This document shows, piece after piece, positions 32,971-44,990 of a DNA stretch of 64,000 nt (its first letter is position 1; each line of letters begins with the position of its first letter). The notes under the pieces were generated by a model. The model searched no databases. It worked only from the letters and a program-made list of their open reading frames with translations, and was not told the DNA's origin. The stretch covers positions 273,828 through 337,827 of the forward strand of contig JAJVDF010000218.1 of assembly GCA_022410635.1 (NCBI GenBank), read 5' to 3'. This stretch comes from Tretioscincus oriximinensis (Eukaryota > Chordata > Lepidosauria > Squamata > Gymnophthalmidae). The position numbers and the translations under genes were made by a program.

Positions 32971-32974
32971 ATCA

Positions 32975-34070
32975 ATCACAAGTCTTTATTGATTAGTCAA
33001 AAGACCATATCATTTCATAGGACTGGCCATTATAAAATATATTAAGTGTAAAATATAAATTATAAAACATTTAAAATTTCATTTATGACAAGCTAAATTT
33101 GAATGATTGGTTCCGAGCACTCAGTTCCCCTGAAAATCCCTACTTGCAAGGAAATTGGACCATCTTTTGGATGCATATTCAATATATAGGGCAGTGCCCA
33201 TAACCTAGTAGCTATCTCACCCCTGTAAGAGCCAGTGAGCTTTAGCTGTATCCNTTTCTGCATTACAGACTATCAGGAGGGGAATAACAGGCTCTGAGCA
33301 AGTCATATAATGGACATTCAAGAAGAAAATCAGTAGTATTCTCTATCCTGTTGGACCCGCAAGGGCACAGACGATTACTGTGTGTGATATTTTGATATCT
33401 GCCCAGTTTTAGCATTATATNCAATTGGTTGAATTGGGCTTTTGTATATAACTTCCTTACTCTATAGGGTATCTCTTGTTTTAAGTAGTTTTCCAGTTTG
33501 AATTGGGCAAGATAAGGTAGGGGCGTACTTGTGTTATAGTTGCNATGTCATTTTGTGATTGGATATCCTTTAACCATTGTTTGAAAACTGTCTTGTTTAA
33601 TTGCTCTTGTAAGCAGAGTTGAGGAAGTCTGTGTTGGTTCATGGTCTTTAATTTGAGCCAATAATTTAACTGACTTGGAGCTACTAAACCAGATAAGGCG
33701 CTGCTGCCTATTTCTGTTTTGACCTCTGCAGATAATGTTGAATGACTCAGTTCTAGCAGTAAACATAATTGCTTTGAGTGAAATATCTGTACTGGGCCGA
33801 GATTTGCGAAGCCACAATCACTGAACTGTATACTAGAGTTGGTAGAACTTTGGTGTTATATACTTTTAGAGCAGGGACTAATGAGCCGAGATGACTGTAA
33901 TTCATGAGTTTATGCAGGGATAAAGCAGCTAAGGCCATGTTCCTTTCTGCATTTTTAAGGTGAAAGGCCCAAGAGCCTGTGGCAGCGTATGTAAGGCCCA
34001 AGTATTGGTAATGCTTCAACTGTTTGATGTTCATCAAGAGTACATCACAGAATTTTCTTGGACTTTCCAA
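32975..34070 (-). mobile_element. LINE, reverse-transcriptase C-terminal part
   Basis: The - strand reads 'IKQLKHYQYLGLTYAATGSW' near 33.97-34.03 kb, then 'LVPALKVYNTKVLPTLVY' near 33.80-33.87 kb. This is the region after the catalytic motifs in several non-LTR retrotransposon clades. The 3' end at about 32975 shows a TTGATTGATTGA-type terminus. A second copy of the same family is at 38690-39560 on the + strand. I cannot name the clade with confidence. Broken by stops. Confidence 0.65.
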
Positions 34071-34339
34071 AGATGATGACTTTTGGTTTATATAAGTTAA
34101 GTAAGTAATATTTTTAAAAGGAAAATGAATTTGTGCTTGGTTTTACTGTGACATTGGCACTGAAAAACTACAAATCTGCTTAGTCGTTCAAATCTTTGTC
34201 AACCTGAAAAAAGTTTAGTCTCCCATTTCCCTTTTTAGAATCTGCTTAAATTAATTTTTTTTAAAAAATGTATTCAGTAACTTATTATTCTGCAGTTAAA
34301 AAACTCTATAAAGTAAAGATTACTGCTGCATCATCAGTG

Positions 34340-34550
34340 ATGTCCATGAACTTGATACTGCCTCCAAGATGGTGCAACAGGCAGGATTCTTAAATGCCTT
34401 TTGCTGGGCACTGAGAACAGTTGAAGATTTTTGCCTTCTGTTTCAGACTGCAAAGGTGNAATTGGTGAGCCACTGTGTGAGACAGAAGGCTGGACTAGAT
34501 GGGCTGTGGCCCGATTCATCAGGGCTCCTCTTATGTTCTTATGTTCTTAA
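34340..34550 (+). mobile_element. CR1-type LINE, 3' UTR fragment
   Basis: + orientation 3' UTR (GATGGTGCAACAGGCAGGAT to TCCTCTTATGTTCTTATG). It meets two reverse-oriented CR1 pieces head-on. Confidence 0.8.
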
Positions 34551-34690
34551 CCTGTCTAATCCTCTCTTAAAGCTATCTAGACTGCTAGCTACCACCACCT
34601 CTTCTGGAAGTAAATTCCAAAGGCCGATTACCTTCTGAGGGGAAAAATCTTCCTTTNTTTTCACTCTTCTGCCCATCAGTTTCAGTGAAT
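34551..34690 (-). mobile_element. CR1-type LINE, ORF2 end fragment
   Basis: The - strand reads 'VIGLWNLLPEEVVVASS' and 'LDSFKRGLDRL', the conserved end of CR1-type ORF2. It abuts the tail of the preceding + copy. Confidence 0.8.
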
Positions 34691-35440
34691 AGAANATAAG
34701 AAGAGCCATACTAGATTGGGCCAGAGCACATCTAGTCCAGCATTCTGTGTCACACCGAGGCCCACCAGATGCACCTGGGCAGTCCAAACAGAGCAAAGCA
34801 AAATATGCACCTGTTCATGACTTCCTGCAAATGGCATTTCAGAAGCACTACCTGTTGCTCCATCCTGGAGGCAGCATCCAAACATCCATCCTAGTACCCA
34901 TTTATACCCTTTGTGTCCATAAACCTGTCTAGTCCTATCTTGAAGCTATCCAAGCTGTTAGCTACCACCACCTCTTCAGGAAGTAAATTCCACAGTCCAA
35001 TGACCCTCTGTCTGTTCTCACTTTTTAGCCCATGAGTTTTAAGGAGTGCCCTCTGGTCCTAGTGTTGTGTGATAGAGAAAANNTTTTTTCTCTATTCACC
35101 CTATCCATCCTATGTATGACTTTGTACACTTAAGTCAGATCACTTCTCAAATGTCGTCTTTCAAGACTGAAGAGGCTCAGACGTTGCAGCCTGACTTCAT
35201 AAGGGAGGTGCTTCAGACCCTTGATCATTCTTGTTGCCCTTTTCTGCACCTTCTCTAGTTCCACAATATCCCTCTTGAGATGTGGTGACCAAAACTGAAA
35301 ACAGCATTCCAAATACAGCCTCACCACAGATTTATAAAGAATCAAAACAACATTTGCTGACTTATTTTCGATTCCTTTCCTAATTATCTGCAACATGGAT
35401 TTTCCTTTTTTTTGTTGCTGCTGCACACTGGGTTGACAAC
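34691..35440 (-). mobile_element. CR1-type LINE, ORF2 C-terminus and 3' UTR
   Basis: Longest CR1 piece in the window. From right to left the - strand gives 'VVRLYLECCFQFWSPHLKRD' (35.28-35.35 kb), 'LEKVQKRATRMIKGL' (35.21-35.26 kb) and 'LQRLSLFSLERRHLRSDL' (35.13-35.18 kb). The ORF2 end and 3' UTR follow, to the TAAGAAGAGCC tail at about 34698. The 35130-35426 frame stays open for 98 codons. This is the C-terminal part of the reverse-transcriptase ORF, 5'-truncated. Confidence 0.9.
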
Positions 35441-35584
35441 TTCATTGAACTGTCCACCAACGCCCCCAGATCCTTTTCTTGCTTGGTTACAGAAAGCTTG
35501 GTTCGCATCAGTTGGTAGGAGTAACTGGGGTTCTTTGCCCAATGTGCATGACTTTTCACTTGCTTGTGAATACCTTGGAACTAG

Positions 35585-35745
35585 TGTTTTGTGATAGAGA
35601 AAATATTTTTTCTTCTTCTTATCCATCCTATGCATGATTTTATGCACTTCGATTAGTTNACCTCTCAAATGCCGTCTTTCAAGGTTGAAGAGCCTAGTCG
35701 TAGCAGGCTGATTTCATAAGGGAGGTTCTCCAGTCCCTGAATCAC
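35585..35745 (-). mobile_element. CR1-type LINE, ORF2 fragment
   Basis: Minus-strand ORF2 piece (CTCTCAAATGCCGTCTTTCA and TTCATAAGGGAGGTTCTCCA), equivalent to 35150-35220 of the neighbouring copy and partly overlapping it in family coordinates. It is a separate insertion or a local duplication. Confidence 0.7.
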
Positions 35746-35819
35746 ACTGAATATTTTTCCAGTCTCTCCAGATCTCTTTAGACACCCATCTAAGCCCAAC
35801 TTTATTGTCGGCTAGAAAG

Positions 35820-36200
35820 CCGGTATTGAAAGTCGTGGTTTGATAATCTTTACAGCATGGGTTCTGGCTATTTGAAGGAGTGCCTTCTCCCATGTAAACC
35901 TGCCTGTGCATTGACATATGAAGGAAAGAACCATCTTGTAGTTCCCTGTCTTCCAAAATTTTAAGGTGTAAGTTAATGCAGGAGAAACTTTGATGCAGCA
36001 CACCTTTGGAGCTATCATTTTTGGTGCTTGGTTAAAACCTGTCTCTTCACACAGACCTTTAATTCTTAGCTTCCTCTGAGATTTTGTCTTGGCAGGTAGG
36101 GTGGATAAGCTGTATAGTTTTATTTTTTTTCCTGTTTTTACTCACATAGGCACTTTTTACGTTCCTAAATAGGTATGGAGCCAATGTTTAGGCTCCAGAG
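35820..36200 (+). mobile_element. Possible degenerate L2-like LINE end
   Basis: The + strand reads with errors as 'LLPCKPACALTYEGKN' and then 'LVKTCLFTQTF', a layout like the end of L2-type ORF2. Weak resemblance only. Confidence 0.35.
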
Positions 36201-36667
36201 ATTGCAATGTGGTCACATTCAGTAGTAGTGAGGTGATCTTGTATAAATGGTATGAGAAAAGAATTTCACTAACTAGAGAAAGAATCCTGACACTAAATGA
36301 TTCCCATTACGTAAGACATATATGTGAGTTCACTGACTATTCATCTGATTGACTGGAAGGGCTTGGACAAACAGGGCTCTTCCTACAATCAAAATAAAAC
36401 ATAACCTATGTGTATGCTGCTAGCAGGAGGCAGGTCAGAGAGATTTTGGCATTGGGCAGTAACTGGCAGAGCATGGCAAATAGGCTATAGTAAACAAACA
36501 GGCTCCCATCAGAACTAAAAAGAAAGGCACTTGCTAAACCTGTAACTGGGAGGACAGTTTGCTCAGCCAAGCACTGAAGCACAAATGCAATATACTGCAG
36601 TGGCCCAATTGAAGTGCTCAATTGATGCAGTAAAAATCGTGTTGCTTCTTCTGATCTGCTAGCCACT
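36201..36667. other. No feature seen
   Basis: Intronic sequence without recognised repeats or exon signals. Confidence 0.4.
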
Positions 36668-36995
36668 CACAAAAAAAGGAGAAAGAATGGTGAGAGATAG
36701 ATAGAAGGAAAAAGAAATGAGAGAAAAGAGATGGATGGGAGTGGAGGGAGGGATAGATACATGGATGGAAGGGAGAGAAGAAGGATGACCAGATGTAAGG
36801 TGAGGCAAGTGGAATGGGAAGGCTGAAGCATTGAGGGCAAGCAGAGGGTGAAGGAAGAAAAGGACAATGAAGAGAAGGAGGAAGAGGAGGAGAAAGAAGA
36901 GAGGGAGGAAAGAAATAAAAAATGAATCCGGATGTGGTGACTAAGGTGGGGAGGAAAAAGAAGAGAGAGAAAAGGGAGAGGAGGAAAAACTGTAA
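36668..36995 (+). repeat. Purine-rich tract of about 330 bp
   Basis: The + strand is overwhelmingly A and G, with GAGA, GGAGG and AGATAGATAG runs and few pyrimidine breaks. Hydrophobic or serine-rich frames on the other strand are by-products of the skew. Confidence 0.85.
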
Positions 36996-38689
36996 GTAAA
37001 GCAAGTAAAGATGAATAATCAGTGAACTCACATTAAGTCTTACATAATGGGAATTATTTATTTATTTTGTTCACCTGTATTATTGTTTGTTAATGTAAAA
37101 CAATGTTTTCTTTAATACGCATATGATGAAATATAAGAAACCCCATTCAGTAGTAATAGTTAACTGGTTTAAGGGACGAAAGAGAGGGAGAGATGCAAGA
37201 AATGAAGGACTACAAAAAGACTTGCTCATGAATATTTAACATAAATCAACTTTTGCCCCAGTCAATAAACTCTTAGAATCAGACTCTGGAACTGAAGAGT
37301 CTGCCCAATTCTCCAGGTGGGACTGAATTCAAATTTAAATAGTCCTTCTGGTCAGTATGATAAGGACCTACTAGAAGGTTTAGTTTTCTTCAAATGCACA
37401 AAACACTTTTGAAATGCTCTGTCCTCCCCCCCCACACACACACACACACACTCTTTCCCTTCTGATATACCCATAATAAGGTATTCTGGAAGACTTACAC
37501 ATTAGTCAATCTTGGATTCTGTTTGCATAGGCTTCAGTTATGCATTTTGGGAATCTGTTACAACACATCTAGTGGCATTCTTGTTCCTGTGCAAACAACG
37601 CTTTAGATTTATACATTCCTAAGTTATTTGAATAGAATATTTTTTCTTTTTCCTCTACCAACATTTACTCTTTCTGTACTGAGTTATTCCTGAAATGGAG
37701 ACTCACTGTCTGCATGCCATTTTTTGTACTAAGATGAAACCACTTTTACCACACTTCCATTTCTATTAGACTAACACTTCTATTTCTCTGAAATTAACTT
37801 TTAATTGTTTCGAAAATGACTTCATTATGCTTTGTACTTGTAGTAAATGCTGTCTTGTTTATAAAACTATGAAATACGTCATAATACAGTGAATTCATCT
37901 TATTATCTCGTCAATTATATTTAGTCATATTTTTTCTTCTGAATACAGTCCGGCAATCTGACATCTTAATCACTTAATGTATTTGAATAATGTAGCTTAA
38001 GAAGCAGAATACTCTACAAACAGTTATATTATTAATGAACCTCTAGAGAGGTGAGTGTCGGTTAGGTTATTATGAGTAGATAATCTTTNAGTGACTGATT
38101 TAAAGTGTGGTTAACGGTAAAATTCAGTGCTGATTCAAATATTAAATTCACTGCAGTAGCGATTTCAGAGTGAGTTATGAAAATGTACAAATACAACTGA
38201 TATAATTATCAAAAATTAAATGACACCCATCTGAAGTCAAAAGAATAAAATAATAGAGGTGCTAAGATCCAACATGTACTTGAGCAAAACAAAAACAAAA
38301 CAGCATCATTTGGCACATAAAATATGCAAGTTCATTCTCAAATTGATAGGTACTGTGTCTCAGCTGATACGCAGAGCTGAGCATTATAGTTTTCAATATG
38401 AAGTAAGGCTCTTTAACCAATATTTATGAGNGAATAATTTTAAATACCCTGACACCTTTTGTATGGGCAAGGTGACTTTTACTATGTACTGAAAAGGGGA
38501 AGGCTATATTTTGGGGAAAAGATAGCCCAATAGTGTGTGAAAAACCTATTATTTATATAGCACTAACTGTGTATTTAGCACTGAAAAACCTAGGGAATCA
38601 GGCTTTAAGTTTGCATGGTAATCTTTACTTCTTGCATACCGTGGGGAAATAGGAAATCNCTCCTCATCCATACTCTATGAAGTCTACTT
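36996..38689. other. No gene seen; short CA repeat
   Basis: A CCCCCCCC run followed by (CA)n sits at about 37426-37451. Otherwise AT-rich intronic sequence with no exon or confident transposon. Confidence 0.5.
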
Positions 38690-39560
38690 AAGGAAATCAT
38701 TTACCTGGTTCTTAGATGGATTGGTTATCAAACAGCTACAAAACTACCAGTACCTTGGATTCAACTTGGCAGCAATTGAATCTTTGTCAAATTGCACTAT
38801 GAAAGCCATGGCAGGCTGCCTCCTGCATAAACAATAGTATCACAGAAACCCTGGAACAATAAAACAAGTTTTATGGGTATTCAATGCTAAAATAACACCA
38901 ATTCTTCTTTTTTTGATTGAAATATCAAGAGCTTCAAATCTGCAGAAACTCGAAGCCTTTCACCTAAAGTACTTTCATTCTTTTTTAGGGGTATCAGCAG
39001 CTGTTAGGACATACCTAGGAGCATCATCAATAGAATGTCAAACCCTTTGTAGACAACCCATCTACGGGGTAAAGCTTAATTATTTGAACCACCAAAGACT
39101 CCCAAGACTGCCTAGAAGAACAGTCTGAATCTATAGCTAAGTCAACTTGGCTAGCTAATTTGGCAGACCAAACAGCTCAGATAGGTCTCTTTAGTTTCTA
39201 AATAACCTAAGCACTAAGACTAAAGCAGCCCTCAAATAACACTCTTTGGACATAACTGCCCAAAATGATCTTACAGCTATAGCCCATTCTAAAGCCACTG
39301 CTTATTTTGTGATTCATAAACACCAAGTAATCTTAGAAAAGTACCTGTCTTTTCCTGTTTCCTTAACACTCCAGAAATTGTTTACAAAAATCAGATTTGA
39401 CCAGCTGGATATTTTGATGAAATTTGGCTGATTCTGTAGAGCAGAGAGACAATGTGTATGGGATGATCAGGCTGTGGAAGACACATTACGTTTCCTATTG
39501 GATTGTCTAGCCTATTTGGAAATATGGAAGCAATTCCTAAGCCCATTCCTGCACACTTAT
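38690..39560 (+). mobile_element. LINE, reverse-transcriptase C-terminal part
   Basis: The + strand reads 'IKQLQNYQYLGFNLAAI' near 38.73 kb and 'QVLWVFNAKITPILLF' near 38.87 kb, the same order as the copy at 32975-34070. Further on is 'AVEDTLRFLLDCLAYLEIW' near 39.48 kb, resembling the cysteine-containing C-terminal segment of such ORFs. Stops and frameshifts are frequent. Clade uncertain. Confidence 0.65.
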
Positions 39561-39807
39561 TGAACACTCAGCAGAGAAATAAGGAAATATATTGCTGGTT
39601 TGGTTTATTTTCACTGCTTTCCAGTTTTCTGTGGAAGTGCTGCGATAAGTAGAAGCAAGAACAATAAAGATCAAGGTAGAAAAATCCCCTCTTTAGAGAA
39701 TGACATTTGTACTAATCCTGACTTTGATTACTTATCCCATTATATTTGGACATCCTTCTTTAACTTAAGTGTGTCCCACAAATCTCTGTGATCATTTCTG
39801 TATAGGA

Positions 39808-40700
39808 TGGTGTGGCGACCCCTACCTGAGGGCCTTACTATTCGATGACTCTCACAGTCAGGGGTGCCACAATATCCACCCTGTAGCCCAAGCCAGCACC
39901 CACGACTGCTTGCAGCAACAGTACTATCCTCAGGCCTACACAAGGCCTCAGTGTTTACCTCAGGATGAGGGCTTTATTCACAGCCCCCACCAGTAGCGTG
40001 CTTAATTTTGTGGTTACAGAAATAAAGAAAGAGAGAGATGTTTGAAATGAAACAAATAACAAGTTTATTATTTACAAACAAGGAATAGAAGAAAGATTAG
40101 GATAATAAAGCTTCGGCTTTTATCAAGTAAGCCTGACTCAAGCACACACACACCAAGCTAGTGCAACATTAGTTTCCAGATACTTAAAGAGACAGGCCCT
40201 GTGTCACTTTATTTGTTCCAGCCCCAAGTCAAGCCTCAGCTTTGACTCCTCCAGGCTACCATACATTTCCACCCCCTCCCTCTGAGGCAGATCAGAAGCG
40301 GACCTCTCTGTCCACTTGCTATACCACAAGTCCCCGACAGAAAAAGCCTCTAGCCCTGGTCAGCTTCCCTTTTAACCGCTCACCAGCCGGCTACTCAAGG
40401 CCCCATTGGCTGGCTCCTCCAGCCATGCCCCCTCCCAAACAGGGAACCAGGAAGCCACGCCCCTGCCCAGGCCTGCTCTTCCCCCCTCCCTCTGGGATAT
40501 CTGCTAAGTTTATAAAAGAAACACAAACCTCAAAATGGAGGACGCCACAGATGGCGATAGACACCATTGCTGTCCATCAACTGAAAGGTACACTATTGGC
40601 CAAGATGCGCCCACCCACCTTGCTGTTAAGGCATTCAGCTTGAACGTATCTGCACTAGTATGGCTGGTTCACTAACCTGNCTGGCCCCGACAGGCAGCCT
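39808..40700 (-). mobile_element. Putative LTR-like insertion
   Basis: A GC-richer block begins TGTGGCGACCCCTACC and ends near TGGCCCCGACA, so the two ends are inverted. Read on the - strand, TTTATAAAAG-type sequence (near 40510 on +) could be a TATA box, with a TTATTATTT/AATAAA-type region near 40060. I found no matching 5-bp target duplication, so the boundaries and the LTR call are tentative. Confidence 0.35.
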
Positions 40701-43218
40701 CACTGATGAGCAGGCAAAAAACTGTGATAAGACCAGTGGTGGCTGCCCTGGCTGGTGTGGAAGCACTGCAGGGAAGGGACTGGAAGGGCTTTTGAACAGC
40801 CATCCTCTACTAGTTCCAGAATAAAGCATGAATATGTTTGAATATGCAGTTTCAGCTTTTTTAGTGTAGTGGTCAATAGTTCTGTCACATAACATCTGAA
40901 CTATATATTAGAAACAGGAGAGTGACAACACTGATGATAGATAGGTCTTTAATTAAAAAGCAAAGGAATTACTGGAAACTGCCTGAAACTGCATTGTGGT
41001 GCCTAGGCTGTCAACAAGAAATCAATCATGAATTGATGATACCCAAGAACAACATGGCAAAAGGAACAACTCAACATTGCTGCCAGAAAACAACAACTTG
41101 AGAGTGAACAAAGAGAGGACCAGCCAGTAATCCAACAGAGAGAGGACAAGCTTCATACCTCTTCTTCAAACCTTCCCTAATCCATCTGTAATCTATCAAC
41201 ACTTGGAGAGGAAGCAACTCACCATCTCAGACAGGAATTAGCAGAACTCAAGAGACAACTAGAAAAAAGAGGACATGCTTTACAAGGGACATTTGAATTA
41301 TGAGGTTGGCTTGCCTTGAGGAAAATGCCTACAAAAAGAAAACACAGGCAGCAGAGTTCTGTGAAGCATCAATTCAACCCTGAGTGCTTTGTGTGTGGAG
41401 GTGAACTTCTTAAACAGTGCAAATGGGGTGGTAAAACGAATGCCTCCCTTTAAACTTTATAGGAAGATACCACATGTTTTTCCAAACCTAATTGTCATAG
41501 GTGGCTATAGGATGATGAGCACATGGTAGACTGTGTTCAATATTGTCCACGAAAGTTGAGATTTTTGCTCGCAGACTCAGAGTGGTTGGCCACAGTTACC
41601 TTATCATCCGTATTGTGAATGCTTGGTCTTTGAATGCTTTATCTTTTAAGGTATTTTACATTTGAACCTGTAACATCTGGCCATCTTATTTGTAAGGCAT
41701 AATAGTTGAGTAACTGAAAGAAACTGAATTGTTTCCTGTTCTTTTAAGCATTGAATTTTTGGTTATAAGCCATGTTCTTCTCCAGGAAATTAGAGCTAGG
41801 TTTTTTTAGGAAGTCTGTTAGGAGTAAAGGATATCCTTTTAAACACATCGCTTTAACTTTTAGTCAGCTCACATGAAGGTTTATAATATATGTGCTGTCA
41901 AAGCAATTTTCCAAAGCCTTCATTTTTAATTACTTACTTTACTTAGCAAAGTGCTTCGTTTTTCCAACTTATTTTAAAACTCTTATCACTGGAAGGTAAT
42001 TGTTCGTTCAAGAGAAAGAGAAAAATCTGTTTCATTATTTGCTTAACTTCTTCATTTATTTGCTAAGTAGCATTTCCTCATATATAGTTACATGATTGAT
42101 TGAATAAATAGCATTTTCACACTGGCCAATATACCAGACCACCAGGTATATTTAGAACTCCTCCATTATATGCCAGTTTTGTATAATTTTAACAATTTTA
42201 ACAAAATTATAGAACATTTAAATTATAACATAATCTGCAGGAAATACAGTAATTTGTAGGATTTNAAAAAAATGAAAACTTTCAGCTAAAGTTGTAAAAA
42301 AGTATCCAACATTTTCTGAGGATTTTTTTTTAAATTCCTCAGCAGAAATCTTTTTTTGAAAAAAAAAATTCCTCAGAAAAAAACAGGAAGCACCCCAAAA
42401 CCAGGTTTTCAAGCTTCCCCCCCCCAAAAAAGGGGTCATCTGGTCAGCCTACTTGAAGAATAAGTATGTGAAGTGCCTGTTTTCTCTCTATTATCAGCTG
42501 AGTTATTATTAGTTCCCTATAATTCTTCCCTAGATGAAAGAGCAATGTCCTATAGTTGTATACTAAGTAATTACTGTTTTTTTTCCAGTGCTTTGCAATT
42601 AGCTTTCAGGATTTTTTTTTCATTTTTTTATATAAAGACATAGTTTAGATGCAGGAATGGCATCTGTATTTATTTTTATGTAAGTAAGACTGAGTTTTGA
42701 AGCAAGATGACCAAAAATGGTTCTACGTGTTTATCTCCTTATATCTGTGACGAGATTGAGTGTGTTCAGAATGATATGATCATAGGCATCCACAACTACA
42801 TGTTAATGAGATAGTATATTGGAGCAACATTCTATTTTAAGTTTTATTTCTATATATTTACTTTAAATTGTTTATTTTTAGTATGATTACAATAGGTAAC
42901 GGTTGACAAGATGGCAGAATGTTACCAAAAGCCATTTGTAGGGTATGGAGAACACATTTAGGATATACAGTACCTTATCTTCTGTATGNAAATAGGCAAG
43001 AGTAATTGATTGGTCATTGTGTAAAAATGCTAAACTAGGTAGGTTGTGGTCCAGCCTAGCAGGGATCTTGCGTTCTACAGAGGTAATTTCAATGCATTCA
43101 GTTCATACTTTATGAATTTATAACTTAATAGCTTTTGCTGGGATACTGCTTATTATATAAATGATTTTTAACATGGAATTTTATAAAAAGAGACCCTTTC
43201 ATTATTGTTCAGTGTCAA
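40701..43218. other. No gene seen; one odd segment
   Basis: About 41270-41455 on the + strand contains 'PTKRKHRQQSSVKHQFNPE', then 'CFVCGGELLKQC', which looks like decayed coding sequence of unknown origin. At 42290-42440 a low-complexity block ends GGGGTCATCTGGTCAGCC, a motif seen at the edges of dispersed repeats. The rest is AT-rich. Confidence 0.4.
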
Positions 43219-43474
43219 GAGCCAGTTTGGTGTAGTGGTTAGAGTNCTGGACTCGTACCTGGTAGTCTNCTGGTACGATTCCCCACTCCTCCACGAAAGC
43301 CAGCTGGGTGACCTTGGGCCAGTCACAGTTCTTTGAACTCTCTCAGCCCCACCTATTACACAGGGTGTCTGCTGTGAAGAAAGCAATAAAAGCTATGTGT
43401 GCTACCCTGTGGTTGGCTGCNCTGAGACCTTTGGGTATAGGGCGGGATACAAGTACAAATAAATAAATAAATAA
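43219..43474 (+). mobile_element. tRNA-derived SINE (type 2), copy B
   Basis: GAGCCAGTTTGGTGTAGTGG, GGTACGATTCCCCAC (B-box) near 43271, GTGACCTTGGGCCAGTCAC, and the GGCGGGATACAAGTACAAAT plus AAATA tail. Aligns end to end with 22083-22345. Confidence 0.85.
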
Positions 43475-44599
43475 GAGTTCTTGATTCTTACTTCTGTTAC
43501 TAGTTTGGGAATGATAAGTTAGGATACAACCATGACATATAAATAAATAGTTCATTCCAGAGTATAAAAGTTAATTGGAAAGAGTTTTTGTTATGTAGCT
43601 GTAGGTATCTCAGCCAATGCAGTGCTCTGTGGTACTACAACAATGAAGCAGCAGTCTGATATTGACTCCATGGTCCTGTCTACTACCAATTCGCCATTGG
43701 TTTCACACAGCCNTTGTTGCATTGCTTTCGGAAATCTTGAACAGGCACCTGAAGCAATAAGTGAAAAGAAGGGAATAAAGGGCATTTTTCTTTGTTTTAT
43801 GTAATGATGACATTCACCACACAACTTCTATATAAATAATAAAGTTTTAGTTGAAACAGACTATGGGAGCAATTACTCCTTGGAAATAAAACAGCTTTTT
43901 CAGTATTAAGCAATGATATACAGACAATCAATTAGTGCAGGCTTGTTAAGTTGTCAAATTGTATTAGTGTCTGAATGTAGCCAATAACAGGTAGGTAATA
44001 ATAGGATTGTATGAGTTGTACACTTTTGTAATTTTCAAAATACACTGGTTAGTTGCATTGTAGTGAGTACGCTGCAAGGAACTAAAGTACAAGCGAGCGC
44101 AATAAAAGTCCAAAGTGATTGAAATAAGCCCTGTTCTGCGGCCCATGATTTCTCCCAATTTATCAAAGATCTGTCTCTACACTCTCTGCTTTAGCTTCAA
44201 GCTCTGGACATTACACAAACAGAAAAGCCTCTTGTGGTTAGGAATGCGCTGGTGTTGTCCACGTTTCATCTTAATATCTTGTGGTCAAAACCTAGCTTTT
44301 GTAATAGCTGTTCTTAAGTAAAGAGGCATAGCTAGATAATTCACCACACTTGTTCCCATAGTTGTGCAGGATGCTTGTAAATTCCTTCTATTTCCTGCNG
44401 TTTTGTTTTTTCTTTATATGTAGCATATGAAAAAACAAGAAAGGGGGGAGATATAGCCCAAATTCAAAATAATGTTATTTTGCTTTCCAAAATAACTTTC
44501 TAGGTGTCTAGGCTTTTACAAGAATCTATATATCCCATTAAGGGTCTAAATCTTTTTCCTGGATTTTATCTAATAATCCTAAAAGCCTGGATTTTAAAG
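43475..44599. other. No gene seen
   Basis: Intronic AT-rich sequence. Open frames near 43591-43824 on both strands overlap each other and have no family resemblance. Confidence 0.45.
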
Positions 44600-44740
44600 A
44601 AATAAGCTGTGTTGGTCTAGGTTGAGAATATTTAGCAAGGGTTCTTGTCCTATCTTATAAACTGATAAAAAGGTAAACAGCATGCACTTTCATAGGCAAG
44701 GGTACTACCTTTTTTGTTAGTTTCTAAGTTGCTGCAGGAC
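44600..44740. repeat. Interspersed repeat fragment (fold-back family)
   Basis: AAATAAGCTGTGTTGGTCTA, TGCACTTTCATAGGCAAGGG and TTTCTAAGTTGCTGCAGGAC follow the same layout as one arm of the 23998-24158 element. Confidence 0.5.
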
Positions 44741-44867
44741 TCTTTCATAATACAGCCTGTTTATAGTCAGTCTATTGAACATATATGCCACTGCAACACA
44801 CATATATGAAATGGCATTGTGACAACACAATGTTGGTTGCAGATATATTCCTAATTAATTTTTTTTA

Positions 44868-44990
44868 CTGCTGCTGTATATTGGGTCAAAACCTTTATTG
44901 AAATGCCAATCAGAATTNAAAATCCCTTTCCTGCTCTTTTACAGAAAGTTCAGAGGTGTAATTAGGGTGGGGGGTTGCCTCAGTGTATAT
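44868..44990 (-). mobile_element. CR1-type LINE, small ORF2 scrap
   Basis: TTACTGCTGCTGTATATTGG and CAAAACCTTTATTGAAATGC match the 35420-35450 region of the CR1 copy upstream. Highly diverged. Confidence 0.5.

Noticed and set aside
36618..37031. 137-codon hydrophobic, Ser/Pro-rich frame on the - strand
   Set aside because: Produced by the purine skew of the + strand; low complexity.
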